Assembly: GCA_001577715.1 (NCBI GenBank)
Contig: LQAA01000091.1
Location: 17,098-81,097, forward strand
Direction: 5' to 3'
Length of the DNA: 64,000 bases
Source of the DNA: Candidatus Adiutrix intracellularis
Lineage (GTDB): Bacteria > Desulfobacterota > Desulfarculia > Adiutricales > Adiutricaceae
Shown: piece after piece, positions 29,060 through 39,360 of the stretch
Numbering within the stretch: position 1 is the first letter of the stretch
Layout: each line of letters begins with the position of its first letter
Program-made: the position numbers and the translations under genes
The notes under the pieces: generated by a model
What the model was told of the DNA's origin: nothing
Databases searched by the model: none
Seen by the model: the letters and a program-made list of their open reading frames with translations, nothing else

Positions 29060-29490
29060 GTGACAATTGTGATGTTTATTTTAACTTCATTATCGGTTTA
29101 GAATGAAAATTGATGTAATTATATACAACAAATTGCAAAAATGCGGAAAACGTTTACGAAATGAGATCTTCAAGGCTCTAGCGGTAAAAGAAGCCGAAAA
29201 CTTAGCCAGGCATTTCCGCAAAGATAATGGTTACTATCCGTGCTTAATCATTAAATTTAAAAATTGAGCTTACTAATAATTTGGCTGAGTGAACCATTCG
29301 TTTTTTGCTTCTGAACAGGACTGTTACTCAGGAAATCAGTTCTGAAACTAGGCGTAATTGACCAGAGCGCATTTGGACAGCTAATACCATTTGCACCATG
29401 AGGAAGTACTCCTTCTTCCAATTTTTGCGCTAGACTATCAACTCTTCTTATATAAAACAGACATATCCCTCACTATTTAATTTGGAAACT
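29060..29490 (+). mobile_element. IS66-type 3' fragment, right arm, with a 54-codon open piece
   Basis: The plus-strand frame 29103-29267 (54 codons) reads YNKLQKCGKRLRNEIFKALA and VKEAENLARHFRKDNGYY, matching the region before PTNNLAEQ in IS66 transposases and the homologous stretch at 39.1 kb. The frame ends in TGA, and the remainder (29268-29490) continues as the eroded C-terminus. It is a transposase fragment, not a separate gene. Confidence 0.7.
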
Positions 29491-29495
29491 TTTAC

Positions 29496-29749
29496 CTGTA
29501 TAAAATATGTCCTGTAAATGATTACAAAGACTTGTTGGAAATAAATTGTGTTTAAAAATACTGAACAGTAGTATTATTGACTCTTAAGATAGTGCTTTAG
29601 GATTTATCTTTAAAAATATTTTTTATTTAATATAATTATCGAATAAAGTATTTTACAAAATTATTTAGTCTGGTTATTGCTCTTTTTGGATTTTAGATAA
29701 GTACTTTAAAATTATACTACTCTGGCTTTAAGCCTGAAAGGATTAACAA
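29496..29749. other. Upstream region of glutamine synthetase
   Basis: AT-rich. It should contain the glnN promoter, but I could not find a convincing sigma-70 or sigma-54 promoter. Confidence 0.35.
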
Positions 29750-31957
29750 ATGGATAGCAACATCTCCCCGCGACTCTTCGCTCTGAAACAGTTAGCTACT
29801 GGCTATCGCCGGCCTGATTCTCGCAAGGCCGCTAAAGACATTTTTTCGAATTTTGGTAGAGACGTCTTTAGTCTTCATTTGATGCGGGATAAATTACCTA
29901 AAGATGTCTTTGAACGGCTCTGCATCATTGGGCGGGACGGTCGGACTCTAGCTGCTCACGATGCTGATACAGTAGCCAGTGTTATGAAGGATTGGGCTAT
30001 AAAGCAGGGCGCTACCCACTACACCCATTGGTTTCAACCTATGACTGGCATTACGGCCGAAAAACATGATTCTTTTCTAGCGCTGGCCGGCGACGGCACC
30101 GGCATCAGTGAATTTTCCGGTAAAAATCTTATTAAAGGTGAACCGGATGCTTCCTCCTTCCCCTCCGGTGGTTTACGTTCCACCTTTGAGGCCCGTGGCT
30201 ATACGGCTTGGGATCCGAGTTCTCCGGCTTTTGTTTCTCGTTATGGCGAGACTGTGACCCTGTGCATTCCTACGGTCTTTTACTCCTATACCGGGGAATC
30301 GCTTGATCGTAAAACTCCCCTTCTGCGTTCTGTTACAGCCCTGTCTAAACAAACAGTGCGCCTGATGAACCTCATTGGCTGTAGCGATTGCGAATCTGTT
30401 GAGCCGCAAGTTGGCGCTGAGCAGGAATACTTTCTAGTCGACCGCCGCCTTTATTCCTGCCGTCCGGATTTGGTTATGAGCGGCCGTACCCTTTTCGGTG
30501 CCCGCGCTCCTAAGGGGCAGCAGATGGAAGATCATTATTTCGCGGCCATTCCCAAACGTATTTTGGCTTTTATGAATGATGTAGAACAGAAACTTTTCGC
30601 TCTGGGGGTGCCGGTCCACACCCGTCACAATGAAGTAGCTCCTAGCCAGTATGAAGTGGCCCCTATTTTCGAACCGGCCAACGTAGCCACCGATCATAAC
30701 ATGTTAGTTATGGAGGTTCTGGTTCGCACCGCCGAAGATCACGATCTAGCCTGCTTGCTCCATGAAAAACCTTTCAACTGTGTCAATGGCTCCGGTAAAC
30801 ACAATAACTGGTCTCTGATGGATAACACCGGTCGTAACCTTTTGGATCCTGGTGCCCAGCCCTGGGATAATCTACCCTTTCTCCTTATTCTAGCCGCTAT
30901 TCTGCGGGCTATCCATCTTTATAGTCCTATCTGGCGTCTGGGTATTGTTGGAGCTGGCAACGACCATCGCTTGGGGGCTAATGAGGCTCCGCCGGCCATA
31001 ATTTCGGCCTGCATAGGTGACAATCTGGAAAAAGTGTTGGAGGCTATTATCTCTGGCCAAGATAGTTCGAAGGGTGATGTTCAGGAGATCGCCGGAACCT
31101 CTTACAATTTGGGCGTAAGTTCGCTCCCAAATATTTCCCGAGATACCGCTGATCGCAATCGTACTAGTCCTATGGCCTTTACCGGTAATAAGTTTGAGTT
31201 TCGGGCTCTTGGTAGTTCCCAATCCATGGCTACAATCAACATTAGCCTTAACACTACCGTAGCTAAGGCTATCGGTGATATTGTCGTTAAAATAGAAAAA
31301 CTAATTACCGAAGGCTTATCCGGTTCGGAAGCTGCCTGGAAGCTTCTACCTAAACTTTTTAAAGAACACCAGGTGGCAGTTTTTAATGGTGATAACTATA
31401 GCTCCGATTGGGTCAAGGAAGCAGCCGTACGAGGATTACCGAATCTGAAAGATTCCGTTCAGACTTTAGCCCTCTATGACACCCCGGAAATAATTGAGGT
31501 TTTTGAGAGTCAAGGTGTTTTATCTAAAGCGGAGATTCTGGCCCGTCAGCATATTTTGCTGGAAGATTATATCGGCCGCCTGCTTATTGAAGCTGATCTG
31601 ACTCTTTCGCTAGGCCGCACCTCTATTTTTCCCACTGCATTGAAATGGCAGGATAAACTTTACCAGGCCGCTAAGCAGGCCCAGAAATTAGTTAATGAAA
31701 ATGGGCCGGAAGCTTCGGCCTGGACTGAGGTTCGTAACCTTACTAACGCTTTGCTCAAGTCCTTAAAAGAACTGGAAACAGTTATTGAGGTTGTCAAGGC
31801 TCTGGAAATGTCGGTTTTGAAAAAAGCTGAAGCCGCTCGCGATCAGATTTTACCGGCCATGAATAAAGTTCGTGATCTAGTTGACCATCTAGAAACTTTG
31901 GTTGATGTAACTATCTGGCCTCTACCCACCTATGCCGATATGTTCTGGAGCATTTAA
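29750..31957 (+). CDS. glnN: Glutamine synthetase type III
   Basis: Makes glutamine from glutamate and ammonia with ATP; type III enzymes are dodecamers of about 700-730 residue subunits, and this one has 735. Seen are the N-terminal FGRDVFSLHLMRDKLP, the characteristic GLRSTFEARGYTAWDPSSPA, QEYFLVDR, the VHTRHNEVAPSQYEVAPIF metal-binding segment, NGSGKHNNWS, ANDHR-type GAGNDHRLGANEAPPAI and FRALGSSQSMA. The ATG has an AAAGGA site. It stands alone, followed by a terminator. No type I glnA or glnB is in the window. Retention fits ammonia capture by a symbiont in a nitrogen-poor host. Confidence 0.96.
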   Translation: MDSNISPRLFALKQLATGYRRPDSRKAAKDIFSNFGRDVFSLHLMRDKLPKDVFERLCIIGRDGRTLAAHDADTVASVMKDWAIKQGATHYTHWFQPMTGITAEKHDSFLALAGDGTGISEFSGKNLIKGEPDASSFPSGGLRSTFEARGYTAWDPSSPAFVSRYGETVTLCIPTVFYSYTGESLDRKTPLLRSVTALSKQTVRLMNLIGCSDCESVEPQVGAEQEYFLVDRRLYSCRPDLVMSGRTLFGARAPKGQQMEDHYFAAIPKRILAFMNDVEQKLFALGVPVHTRHNEVAPSQYEVAPIFEPANVATDHNMLVMEVLVRTAEDHDLACLLHEKPFNCVNGSGKHNNWSLMDNTGRNLLDPGAQPWDNLPFLLILAAILRAIHLYSPIWRLGIVGAGNDHRLGANEAPPAIISACIGDNLEKVLEAIISGQDSSKGDVQEIAGTSYNLGVSSLPNISRDTADRNRTSPMAFTGNKFEFRALGSSQSMATINISLNTTVAKAIGDIVVKIEKLITEGLSGSEAAWKLLPKLFKEHQVAVFNGDNYSSDWVKEAAVRGLPNLKDSVQTLALYDTPEIIEVFESQGVLSKAEILARQHILLEDYIGRLLIEADLTLSLGRTSIFPTALKWQDKLYQAAKQAQKLVNENGPEASAWTEVRNLTNALLKSLKELETVIEVVKALEMSVLKKAEAARDQILPAMNKVRDLVDHLETLVDVTIWPLPTYADMFWSI

Positions 31958-31987
31958 TTTAAAATCATTCGTTGATAATTACTGAAG

Positions 31988-32021
31988 AGGGGGCTTAAAA
32001 TTAAAGTTCCCTTTCTTTTTT
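31988..32021 (+). terminator. Intrinsic terminator between glnN and sbcD
   Basis: AGGGGGCTT (31988-31996) pairs with AAGTTCCCT (32004-32012) across a seven-base loop, a nine-pair stem with two G-T pairs, followed by TTCTTTTTT. It probably ends the glnN message. Confidence 0.65.
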
Positions 32022-32035
32022 ATAGTTTTAAATTT

Positions 32036-33286
32036 ATGACCAAAAAATTTCGTCTTTTGCATACTTCCGATTGGCATTTGGGCCGCTCTCTTTACGGTCG
32101 TCGGCGCTATGCCGAATATGAAGCATTTCTGGATTGGCTAGTCGGAGCTATTGAACGGGCGCAAGTCGATGCTCTACTTTTAGCTGGCGATGTTTTCGAC
32201 TCTACCACCCCTTCGACCCAGGCTCAGGCTCTCTATTATCGCTTTTTAGGTCAAGTGATCCGGACCGGCCTGAGGCAAGTAGTGATTATTGCCGGTAACC
32301 ATGATTCTCCGACACTTCTAGCAGCACCTGCTGAAATTTTAAAGACCCTGGACATCCATGTACTGGGTATGATCAGCTCAGGTGGTGCTAATGAAATTGT
32401 CATCCTTAAAGATAAAAATCAGACGCCCCGTCTCATTGTTGCTGCTGTGCCTTATCCGCGTGATCGGGATTTACGGGAGGCTTCGGTCGGAGAAAGCTTT
32501 GAGGATAAAGAGCGTAAATTGCTAGAGGCCGTGCGAGAACACTATCGACAGGTAGCGCTAGGGGCGGAGGTGGCTGCGGAAATCTTTGAAACACGGCCCC
32601 CTCTAGTGGCTATGGGTCATCTTTTTGTCCTTGGGGGTCGGACGGTGGAAGATGACGGCGTGGATGCCCTCCATGTCGGTAGCCTTGGCCAGGTTCCAGC
32701 CGATATCTTTTTTGGCTTTGATTATGTAGCTCTGGGTCACTTACATCAATCCCAGATCGTGGGGGGCGACCCTACTCGTCGCTATAGTGGAGCTCCGCTC
32801 CATTTTAATTTCAGCGAAGGGCCGAAATCTAAAAGCGTAACCTTAGTTGACTTTCATCCGAGTTTGGCTACTCCCACCATTAGTACTCTTGAAGTACCGA
32901 TTTTTCAAACTCTGTACCGTTTGAGCGGGGATATGAGCGAGCTTGAGGCTGCTTTGGAAAAACTGCGGCAGGCTAGAACCCCAGCTTGGTTGGAAATTGA
33001 ATATACTGGGGCGGAAATAATTGGCGATTTACGGGCTAGACTGGGCGAGCTGACCGCTGATTCGGAGCTGGATATTTTATGCATCAGAAATAATCGCTTG
33101 GCTGGTACTTTGAGGGCTTCGGCCCTCTCCGGTGATCTTCTGGATGTATTAACCCCCGGCGAGATTTTTCGTTACTGCTTGGAAATAGCTCGGGTGCCGG
33201 AAAACAGCCGCCCGGAACTTTGGGCCGCCTATTGCGAATTGCTGCGGATTCTTAGTCTGGAAAATGATGAGAAGGGGGGTTTTTAG
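32036..33286 (+). CDS. sbcD: Nuclease SbcCD subunit D (Mre11-like exonuclease)
   Basis: The metal-dependent nuclease half of the SbcCD complex that opens hairpins and trims blocked double-strand ends. 416 residues. All phosphoesterase motifs are present: TSDWHLGRSL (about 10), AGDVFDS (about 53), GNHDSPTLL (about 87), AMGHLF and ALGHLH, followed by the capping domain and a C-terminal SbcC-binding region. The ATG at 32036 sits 15 bp after a terminator and lacks an evident ribosome site, so its promoter may lie inside glnN. sbcC follows directly and uses a ribosome site inside the sbcD end. Confidence 0.95.
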   Translation: MTKKFRLLHTSDWHLGRSLYGRRRYAEYEAFLDWLVGAIERAQVDALLLAGDVFDSTTPSTQAQALYYRFLGQVIRTGLRQVVIIAGNHDSPTLLAAPAEILKTLDIHVLGMISSGGANEIVILKDKNQTPRLIVAAVPYPRDRDLREASVGESFEDKERKLLEAVREHYRQVALGAEVAAEIFETRPPLVAMGHLFVLGGRTVEDDGVDALHVGSLGQVPADIFFGFDYVALGHLHQSQIVGGDPTRRYSGAPLHFNFSEGPKSKSVTLVDFHPSLATPTISTLEVPIFQTLYRLSGDMSELEAALEKLRQARTPAWLEIEYTGAEIIGDLRARLGELTADSELDILCIRNNRLAGTLRASALSGDLLDVLTPGEIFRYCLEIARVPENSRPELWAAYCELLRILSLENDEKGGF

Positions 33287-33287
33287 G

Positions 33288-36035
33288 TTGCGCGTACTTA
33301 AACTGCATCTCAAAAATCTTGGTTCTCTGGCCGGGGGCTTTAACCTCGACTTTACCCACCCGGAATTTCAGAATAACGGTCTCTTCGTTATAACTGGCCC
33401 TACCGGGGTTGGCAAAACCACCATTTTAGATGCTATCTGTTTAGCTCTTTACGGCCGTACTCCTCGTTTAGCCCGGATTAACAAAAGTACCAATGAGATT
33501 ATGACGCGGGGACAAGTTGATTGTGTAGCTGAACTAACTTTTGAAACTCCAGCTGGTCGCTTTCGTGTTTATTGGGCCCAGCGGCGGGCCCGACGGACAG
33601 CGGCTGGGGAATTTCAGAATCCTAGGCATGAAATTATGGATGATCATACGGACCGGGTTCTGGAAGCTTCACTTTCAAGAACTCTAGCGGCCGTGGAAAA
33701 AATAACCGGTATGACCTTTACTCAATTTACCCGATCTATGATGCTAGCTCAGGGGTCTTTTGCTGCCTTTCTGGTCGCCTCCGCCGATGATCGGGCTGCT
33801 TTATTAGAACAGATCACTGGGGCTGAACTCTATAGTCGCCTCTCCAACCTGGCTTATAAACGCTGGGTCGCCGAACGTTGGAAATTAGAAGATCTGGAAA
33901 AAGAGGCGGCAGCTTTGATTGACTCGGTGGCTGATGAACACGCCTTGCAACTTGAAATCCAGGAACTTAAAACCCGGGCCTCTGCTCTGGATCGGGAACT
34001 AGTCGATCTGAACTTAGCCGCGGGGTGGCTTAAAAATATTGCTAAACTGGAAGACATTCGCTGCAATTTAGTTGAGCAAGAGCGGTTTCTGGTCGACCGG
34101 CGGAAAAAATTAGCTTCGGGGTTAGCTCGTCTCAAAGCGGCTAACCTGACTCTGTCCCTGGGTGTGCTTCACGGTGAAAGAGGTCTTATGCGGCGGCAGC
34201 TTTGGGAGGCTGCCCGCGCTCTGTTCTCGGATGGGGAGGTAGTCGGCTCCTGTCGATCTTTTTCTTTAACTGATTATCAATCTATTGTGGTTTCGGCCCG
34301 TGCTAGGATTGTCGCTCTGGATTTGGAATTAGTTGAAGGTCGACGTCAGCTTTCGGAATTTTTGGCCGGACGCGGACTAACTGAACTACGAGCGGAAGGT
34401 TCGCTTCTCCATCGACGCTTGATCGAGGTTGAAAATCTGGTGTGGGAACTAGCGGAAAGTGAACGTTTACTTCAAGAGGCTGGAGTGCTTGAGAGGCGCG
34501 GGCGTGAAACAGCTAACGAACTGGAAGTAGCTGTTGGAAAAAAAACTTTGGAAAGTGAACGCTTGGCCACTTTGGAGAGGGAAACTGAGCATCTGAACGC
34601 TCGCTGGAATCTGCAGATAGAGTTGCGAAATTTTGACGAATGGCGACGATATCTTAGCCCCGGGGAACCTTGCCGCCTCTGCGGCGCCCTTGAACATCCT
34701 TATGCCGATCCTTGCAGGACTCTTTCGGTTGAAGTGACCGAAGCCGATATAGTCAAAAACAAGACCGAGCTTAAGGTACGGCAGAAAAGCCTCAATGAAT
34801 TGGGTAAACTTGAAGCCGCCTTGAAGCAGCGTACCAAAGACGAGGTTGAAGCCGCTCAGGCTCTGATCCGGGCGGAAAAGCGCTTAGCGAAAATAAGAGT
34901 CGTTCGCTTAAAAGTTTTAAATCTTACCTTACCATCGGGGGTGCCACTAGCTGAGTTCATTCGGGATTACTTAACGCGATTGCGGGATGAAGTCGGCCGC
35001 TTGGAAAGTTTAATTTGCCGGGCCGAAGAACTGGTTGCCGATGAAGCTGCTTTGGAGCAGGAAATAAAAACCCGGGTTGCTGACCTAGAACGCTTTGAAG
35101 CTCTAGGTTGGGCTATGGCTGCTCAGCAGGAAAAATTTTTTGCTGCCTTGGCGGCGGCTGGCTTTGTGGATGAAAGCACCTTTGAGCGGGCCCGGATCCC
35201 GGAAAAAGAACGCTTGGTTTTGGATGCTCTAGCTCGGAACCTGACAGGGGAAGAAACTGTTCTAAACGTCCGACAAAAAGAAAATACTGTCTGCCTATTA
35301 ACTGAACGGGCCAAAAATTTAACCACTCGGTCGGCTGGGGAATTAGAGGCCTTAATTACGACCCGGACTTCCGACCGCCAGGCGCTTTCAGAGCGTCTGG
35401 GTGTTGTTGAGCAAACCTTAAAGGATTTGCAAAAGAACGCCTTGAAGTGCCATGAGCTTCACGAGGCTCTCTTGGCTCAGAAGTGCGAAGTCCGTCCTTG
35501 GGACGGCTTGCATGAACTCATTGGTTCGGCTGATGGTAAAAAATTTCGTAATTTCGCTCAATCCATTACTTTTGAAACTCTGCTTCAACAGGCTAATCAG
35601 CAACTGGTCGTCTTAAGTGATCGTTACATTTTAACTCGGGAAGAAGGAGTGGGGCTAAATTTAAGTGTTATCGATAATTATCAGGCTGGCGAAGTCCGCT
35701 CGACTAAAAATCTTTCCGGCGGCGAAAGCTTTCTCGTTAGCTTGGCTCTAGCTTTGGGGTTGGCCCAGATGTCCAGCCAGAAAGTCCGCGTTGATTCCCT
35801 TTTTTTGGATGAGGGTTTTAGTACTCTTGACGAAGAGACTTTAGAAACGGCCCTCAGCGCTCTGGCCGCTCTTCGCCACCAGGGTAAACTCATCGGTATT
35901 ATTTCTCACGTTAGTGTTCTCATGGATCGGATCAGCCTACGAATCAGTCTGAGACCTACCGATGGTCCTCATAGTCTTATTATTGGCCCGGGAGTGAGTC
36001 GAGAGGAAGGTATACAAAGAAATAATCACTCTTAG
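33288..36035 (+). CDS. sbcC: Nuclease SbcCD subunit C (Rad50-like ATPase)
   Basis: The SMC-like partner of SbcD. 915 residues from the TTG at 33288; the frame is open upstream inside sbcD, but AAGGGGGG at 33272-33279 fits this TTG and yields the usual start MRVLKLHLKNLGSLAG. Walker A is GPTGVGKTTILDAICL (about 37-52) and the Q-loop is near LAQGSF. Long coiled coils flank the zinc hook CRLCGALEHPY (about residues 460-470). The C-terminal half has the signature LSGGESFLVSLALALGLA, Walker B LFLDEGFSTLD and the switch His in ISHVSVL. An apparently complete enzyme, one of the few DNA-repair systems here. Confidence 0.94.
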   Translation: MRVLKLHLKNLGSLAGGFNLDFTHPEFQNNGLFVITGPTGVGKTTILDAICLALYGRTPRLARINKSTNEIMTRGQVDCVAELTFETPAGRFRVYWAQRRARRTAAGEFQNPRHEIMDDHTDRVLEASLSRTLAAVEKITGMTFTQFTRSMMLAQGSFAAFLVASADDRAALLEQITGAELYSRLSNLAYKRWVAERWKLEDLEKEAAALIDSVADEHALQLEIQELKTRASALDRELVDLNLAAGWLKNIAKLEDIRCNLVEQERFLVDRRKKLASGLARLKAANLTLSLGVLHGERGLMRRQLWEAARALFSDGEVVGSCRSFSLTDYQSIVVSARARIVALDLELVEGRRQLSEFLAGRGLTELRAEGSLLHRRLIEVENLVWELAESERLLQEAGVLERRGRETANELEVAVGKKTLESERLATLERETEHLNARWNLQIELRNFDEWRRYLSPGEPCRLCGALEHPYADPCRTLSVEVTEADIVKNKTELKVRQKSLNELGKLEAALKQRTKDEVEAAQALIRAEKRLAKIRVVRLKVLNLTLPSGVPLAEFIRDYLTRLRDEVGRLESLICRAEELVADEAALEQEIKTRVADLERFEALGWAMAAQQEKFFAALAAAGFVDESTFERARIPEKERLVLDALARNLTGEETVLNVRQKENTVCLLTERAKNLTTRSAGELEALITTRTSDRQALSERLGVVEQTLKDLQKNALKCHELHEALLAQKCEVRPWDGLHELIGSADGKKFRNFAQSITFETLLQQANQQLVVLSDRYILTREEGVGLNLSVIDNYQAGEVRSTKNLSGGESFLVSLALALGLAQMSSQKVRVDSLFLDEGFSTLDEETLETALSALAALRHQGKLIGIISHVSVLMDRISLRISLRPTDGPHSLIIGPGVSREEGIQRNNHS

Positions 36036-36839
36036 TTCTTGAACTTTAGGCGTTATTTTTAAACTAGCCGTGCTTGAATATAGAGTATGGTTAGAACCTA
36101 GCTTGACTGAGTGCTAAAATTATTAGTTAGGGTTCTTTTCTTTCGTTCCAAATTAGTTCCGCCAGTGAGTGACTTGGCGGCCTAGATCGTTCAATCTTTC
36201 ATTTAAGTTATCTTTGGCCGAGTGAATAATGAACTTCATTTCCTAGGCTAGAACTAGAAAGATCTAAACTATCTAAGCTCATGTGAAGTTTTTGAAGTTG
36301 TTTGACGGTTGGTTGATAGCGCTTTCCCCGGTGAAGTTGGTAACAATTATCTAGCCTAGACCTTTCGTTAAAAGAGCTAGAGTAATGGTTCCTGTGGGTT
36401 GCTGAAAGATTTTGGGCAGATGCTAGTGGTTCTGCTAATCTAGTGCTGCGTTTTATGGGTCTTTAACGGGGTATGACTTCATTGGTTTAAGGTGGTCAGT
36501 TATGATAATATATTATATTTAGGTGAAACTAGGATTATAAATTTAGCTATAATTCCGGTTCACTATTATTTATGAACGGCCAACTCCTGTTCCGGCTTAG
36601 CTTAGCTCTGATAGGGCCAGAGCTAGATGTATTTCAAAATTTTGTTTTCTGGTAATCGCCTTTTCTTATAAGAGCATTTCTAAACTTGGTAAAGGCAACC
36701 CGTTCAATATCAAGGGCACCTCACTTTAGATCTTTTTAGTTATTGCGTTTAAGGGATCTACTATATTTATGAGCTGTTATAACTACTGTTAAGTAAGTTT
36801 TATTTTAGAATTATATAATAATAATGAAGGCTGAATTAG
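36036..36839. other. Decayed DNA downstream of sbcC
   Basis: Some minus-strand stretches near 36.1-36.5 kb read like protein, but no family could be named. Confidence 0.35.
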
Positions 36840-38020
36840 TGTATTTATGGTGGTGAAACGCCTGATATGATAATCCCGGAAAGCGCATTCCAGGAGATGA
36901 AGATGTGATACGTGCTGGTGAACTAAAGATGAATGAGGAGATAATTTTTAGCACTAAAGCTGTTTTATGCTTTCTATTATAGTATTTCGGTTAACCGGCA
37001 AACGCTGTGCATGATGAAGACTAATGAATTAAATGCTAACAGAAGCATGGTGAAAGTTTCTTTTCCGTATCCAAAATTATGTTCCACACTGGTTCGTTAT
37101 TTTTTAAGATATTGAAAATCTTATTTTCTATTTCTCAACGATTTTTGCCATATTCAGGCAAGATTTTAATGTTGTCTTTAGAAGAGTTAAGGTTAGTAAT
37201 GAGGTTATAGGTCGAAGGTTTTATTTTGCCGGCGGGGTCTGTTATTTAAAGATGGATCTAGATGACCTTTAAAAAATTTTCGTTATTGTGAATTGGAACT
37301 TCTTTCGGCCATTTATACCGATATTCTCTTTAGTTTTTGTTTGGAATAGATCTGCACAAAGTTAAATTGTCCAGTTTAACTCTAGAAAAATATTATTGTA
37401 GAGTCTTATAATTAGAAGGGTTACAGGTAAAGATAAAGCTGAATTCAGACTGTAGAATTTTTTCGTAGAGCGGCTGGTAGGTCTAAAGATCGTCACTCAA
37501 AAAGATAGGGCATAGTTCTTTGATCTTTGAAGATTGCTTATTTAGCTAGCTCGAGGTAGCTTTCTAATTGCAGTTTTGTTTCTTGTCCCCATTTTGTGGG
37601 ATTATAAATTCTGGGGTCTGGTATAGAGCTGTATTTTAGTCCGGTGCGATAATAGCGGTCTTTAAAAATCTGTGAAAATACTCTATGCTTTCGTTGGAAT
37701 ACTTTCTGGTGGAGTAATTCTGACAATGTGTTTTATAGGAACTGAAATATTCAGATTCGTCTAAAGCAATTAAAATTCTAGTACTAAATTGTCTAAATAG
37801 TTTCAGGGTATTTATCAGACGCAAGTCAGAAAGAATTTAAAAAAACTGAATTAAAAGGGACTGAGTTAAAATAGTCAGTTAGAAATCCATCCAGTATCGA
37901 GCGGATGTAGTTATTTAAATAAATTTGTATGTTTTGAAAAAAGTTTGTAAATTAGAACGATAATGTAGTCTTTAAAGAGTGCGCTTATGGGTTAGAAATG
38001 AAGAACCCTGCATGAGAAAA
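36840..38020 (-). mobile_element. Degenerate DDE-transposase insertion sequence, family A copy 2
   Basis: The longest copy of family A, read on the minus strand: ALDESEYFSSYKTHCQNYST and ESIEYFHRFLKTAII (37824-37650), IPDPRIYNPTKWGQE, LSDDLYTYQPLYEKILQS (about 37480), TCNPSNYKTLQ, ITDPAGKIKPSTYNLIT (about 37240), then EIENKIFNILKNN, and the ending GKETFTMLLLAFNSLVF (about 37070). The block order matches intact transposases of this type, so the element was once complete. Many stops and shifts make it inactive. Copy 4 at 61.6 kb is its closest relative, in the same orientation. Confidence 0.75.
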
Positions 38021-38226
38021 ATAGAGATTGATATTAAGTAGATGTTAGATATAGAATTTGACAAACAAGCTATGGCAAAAAAATGGACGACCTCTGGTTT
38101 CGTGCTCAATCTCAGCTATTCTTTCCTGTTTATCATTACTAGATTGGTTACGCTAAATTTTAAAAATTATCACTAACTCTACGGGTAGCTGATAAGAGAA
38201 GAACAAAATTGAGGGAAGGTAAATTA
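38021..38226. other. Spacer, nothing recognised
   Basis: AT-rich. The left target duplication (ATTA) of the TIR element lies at 38223-38226. Confidence 0.3.
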
Positions 38227-38524
38227 CATATTCACTAGTAGGAATTTTATGATGAGACTTTTTGCTTACTAAACGAACCTAAAATTGTAGCTAAGAAAGT
38301 ATTTTATTGTAATTATTGTAATTATTATAGAAACATGATAAGTATTTTTATTAATTTTTTTAAATAACTAATTTTTTAATTAATATTTTGGAAGTTTGAC
38401 CAACATAATAAGGAACAGAGAAAACTATTTTAGTTGATTAATATTATAATTATATAATATTATTACAAAAAATTATTACCACTAGAAAAACTAAAAAAAT
38501 GAAATTGTTCCTAATGAATGTGTG
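38227..38524. mobile_element. TIR element (MITE-like), copy 1
   Basis: A 298-bp very AT-rich non-coding element. Its ends, CATATTCACTAGTAGGAATT and (reverse complement of the right end) CACACATTCATTAGGAACAA, are imperfect terminal inverted repeats. It is flanked by ATTA at 38223-38226 and 38525-38528, a likely 4-bp target duplication. The interior aligns along its length with 45011-45317. It has no open reading frame, so it must have been moved by a transposase encoded elsewhere. Confidence 0.65.
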
Positions 38525-38860
38525 ATTAATTTTTTTTAAGTTATCAAAAGGAATCTGGTGTGGAGACGGATATGTAAACTTCCAAGTTTTTGAAAATAAA
38601 ATCTTCACCATTATTATAAAATACATAATCTAAATTCTCGTTAATAAACAGAGACAAAACATAATCACTGACCTTCTCACAGATATAATGCATGTTATTC
38701 AATATAAGAAATCCGTTAAGATACAGGCCGGTACTTTTTATAGTTTCAGATGTTTTCCTATGAGTGGTTTGTAGACTATTTCGTAGACCAAATGTTTCTA
38801 TCGATAGGCTGTGGTAGTATCTTCAATCACAATAGAGGTAACCGTTCACGGGATGTATTT
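38525..38860 (-). other. AT-rich segment with a short minus-strand open frame
   Basis: A minus-strand frame is open for about 95 codons down to a TGA at 38544-38546. From its ATG (38693) it codes for 49 residues, with VSDYVLSLFINENLDYVFYN. No ribosome site or motif was recognised. It may be an unidentified small gene or the end of a foreign fragment next to the IS66 wreck. Confidence 0.25.
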
Positions 38861-39360
38861 TTTGCAGCTATAGTTCAAGTAATATTAGATATTTAGATCG
38901 TTCTGACTAGTTACGTCTGGTTTCGGAACGGGTTTCCTGAGTGACAGCCCTATTCAGAACTAAAGAATAGGTAGTTTGCTCGGTATTGGTAGGCTTAATT
39001 TTTAAGTTAGCGATAAAGCGCAGATATTAATTACTATCTTTGCGGGAATGCTTAGCCGAGTTTTCAATTTCTTTTATCGCTGGGGTTTTGAGGATCTCGC
39101 TTCGTAAACGGTTTCCGTATTTTTGTAATTTATCGTGGATAGTTGCATCGGCTTCCGCTCTGAATCTATAATAAAATCGAAATAGGCGTCACATCTGTCA
39201 AAATATTTCCCTAAAATTAATTGGAGAACTTTTGGCGACCGATGGGCTAATATTCTAAACATCCGAAGAAAACGGCCCGGAAAATCCAGGTTTAAAAATA
39301 GTAACTATTTTTTTTGGTTTAGTCTCGTCTATATTTAACAAGGGTTACTCGAGCGGAGCA
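38861..39360 (-). mobile_element. Degenerate IS66-type 3' half
   Basis: The minus strand reads RFRAEADATIHDKLQKYGNR, then LRSEILKTPAIKEIENSAKH, SRKDSN, KIKPTNTEQTTYSL, VTQETRSETRRN and a TAG at the conserved Trp, as in the other IS66 wrecks. The Gln of the AEQ motif is still a sense codon here, unlike in the other copies. Inactive. Confidence 0.68.

Larger units (their letters stand above)
28355..29495. repeat. Imperfect palindrome: two IS66 ends as roughly 240-bp inverted arms
   Basis: 28355-28597 and 29243-29495 are inverted copies of the same IS66 3' end with few differences, separated by about 645 bp. Both arms share the same two nonsense codons, so one arm was copied from the other (or converted) after the gene was dead. 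The other IS66 copies (8.4, 38.9 kb) are far more diverged. Confidence 0.75.

Noticed and set aside
29103..29267. Separate 54-residue protein gene
   Set aside because: It matches the pre-C-terminal region of the IS66 transposase remnants, so it is a fragment of that element.
37538..37824. Two overlapping 62-codon minus-strand genes
   Set aside because: Both are frames of the same family A transposase remnant.
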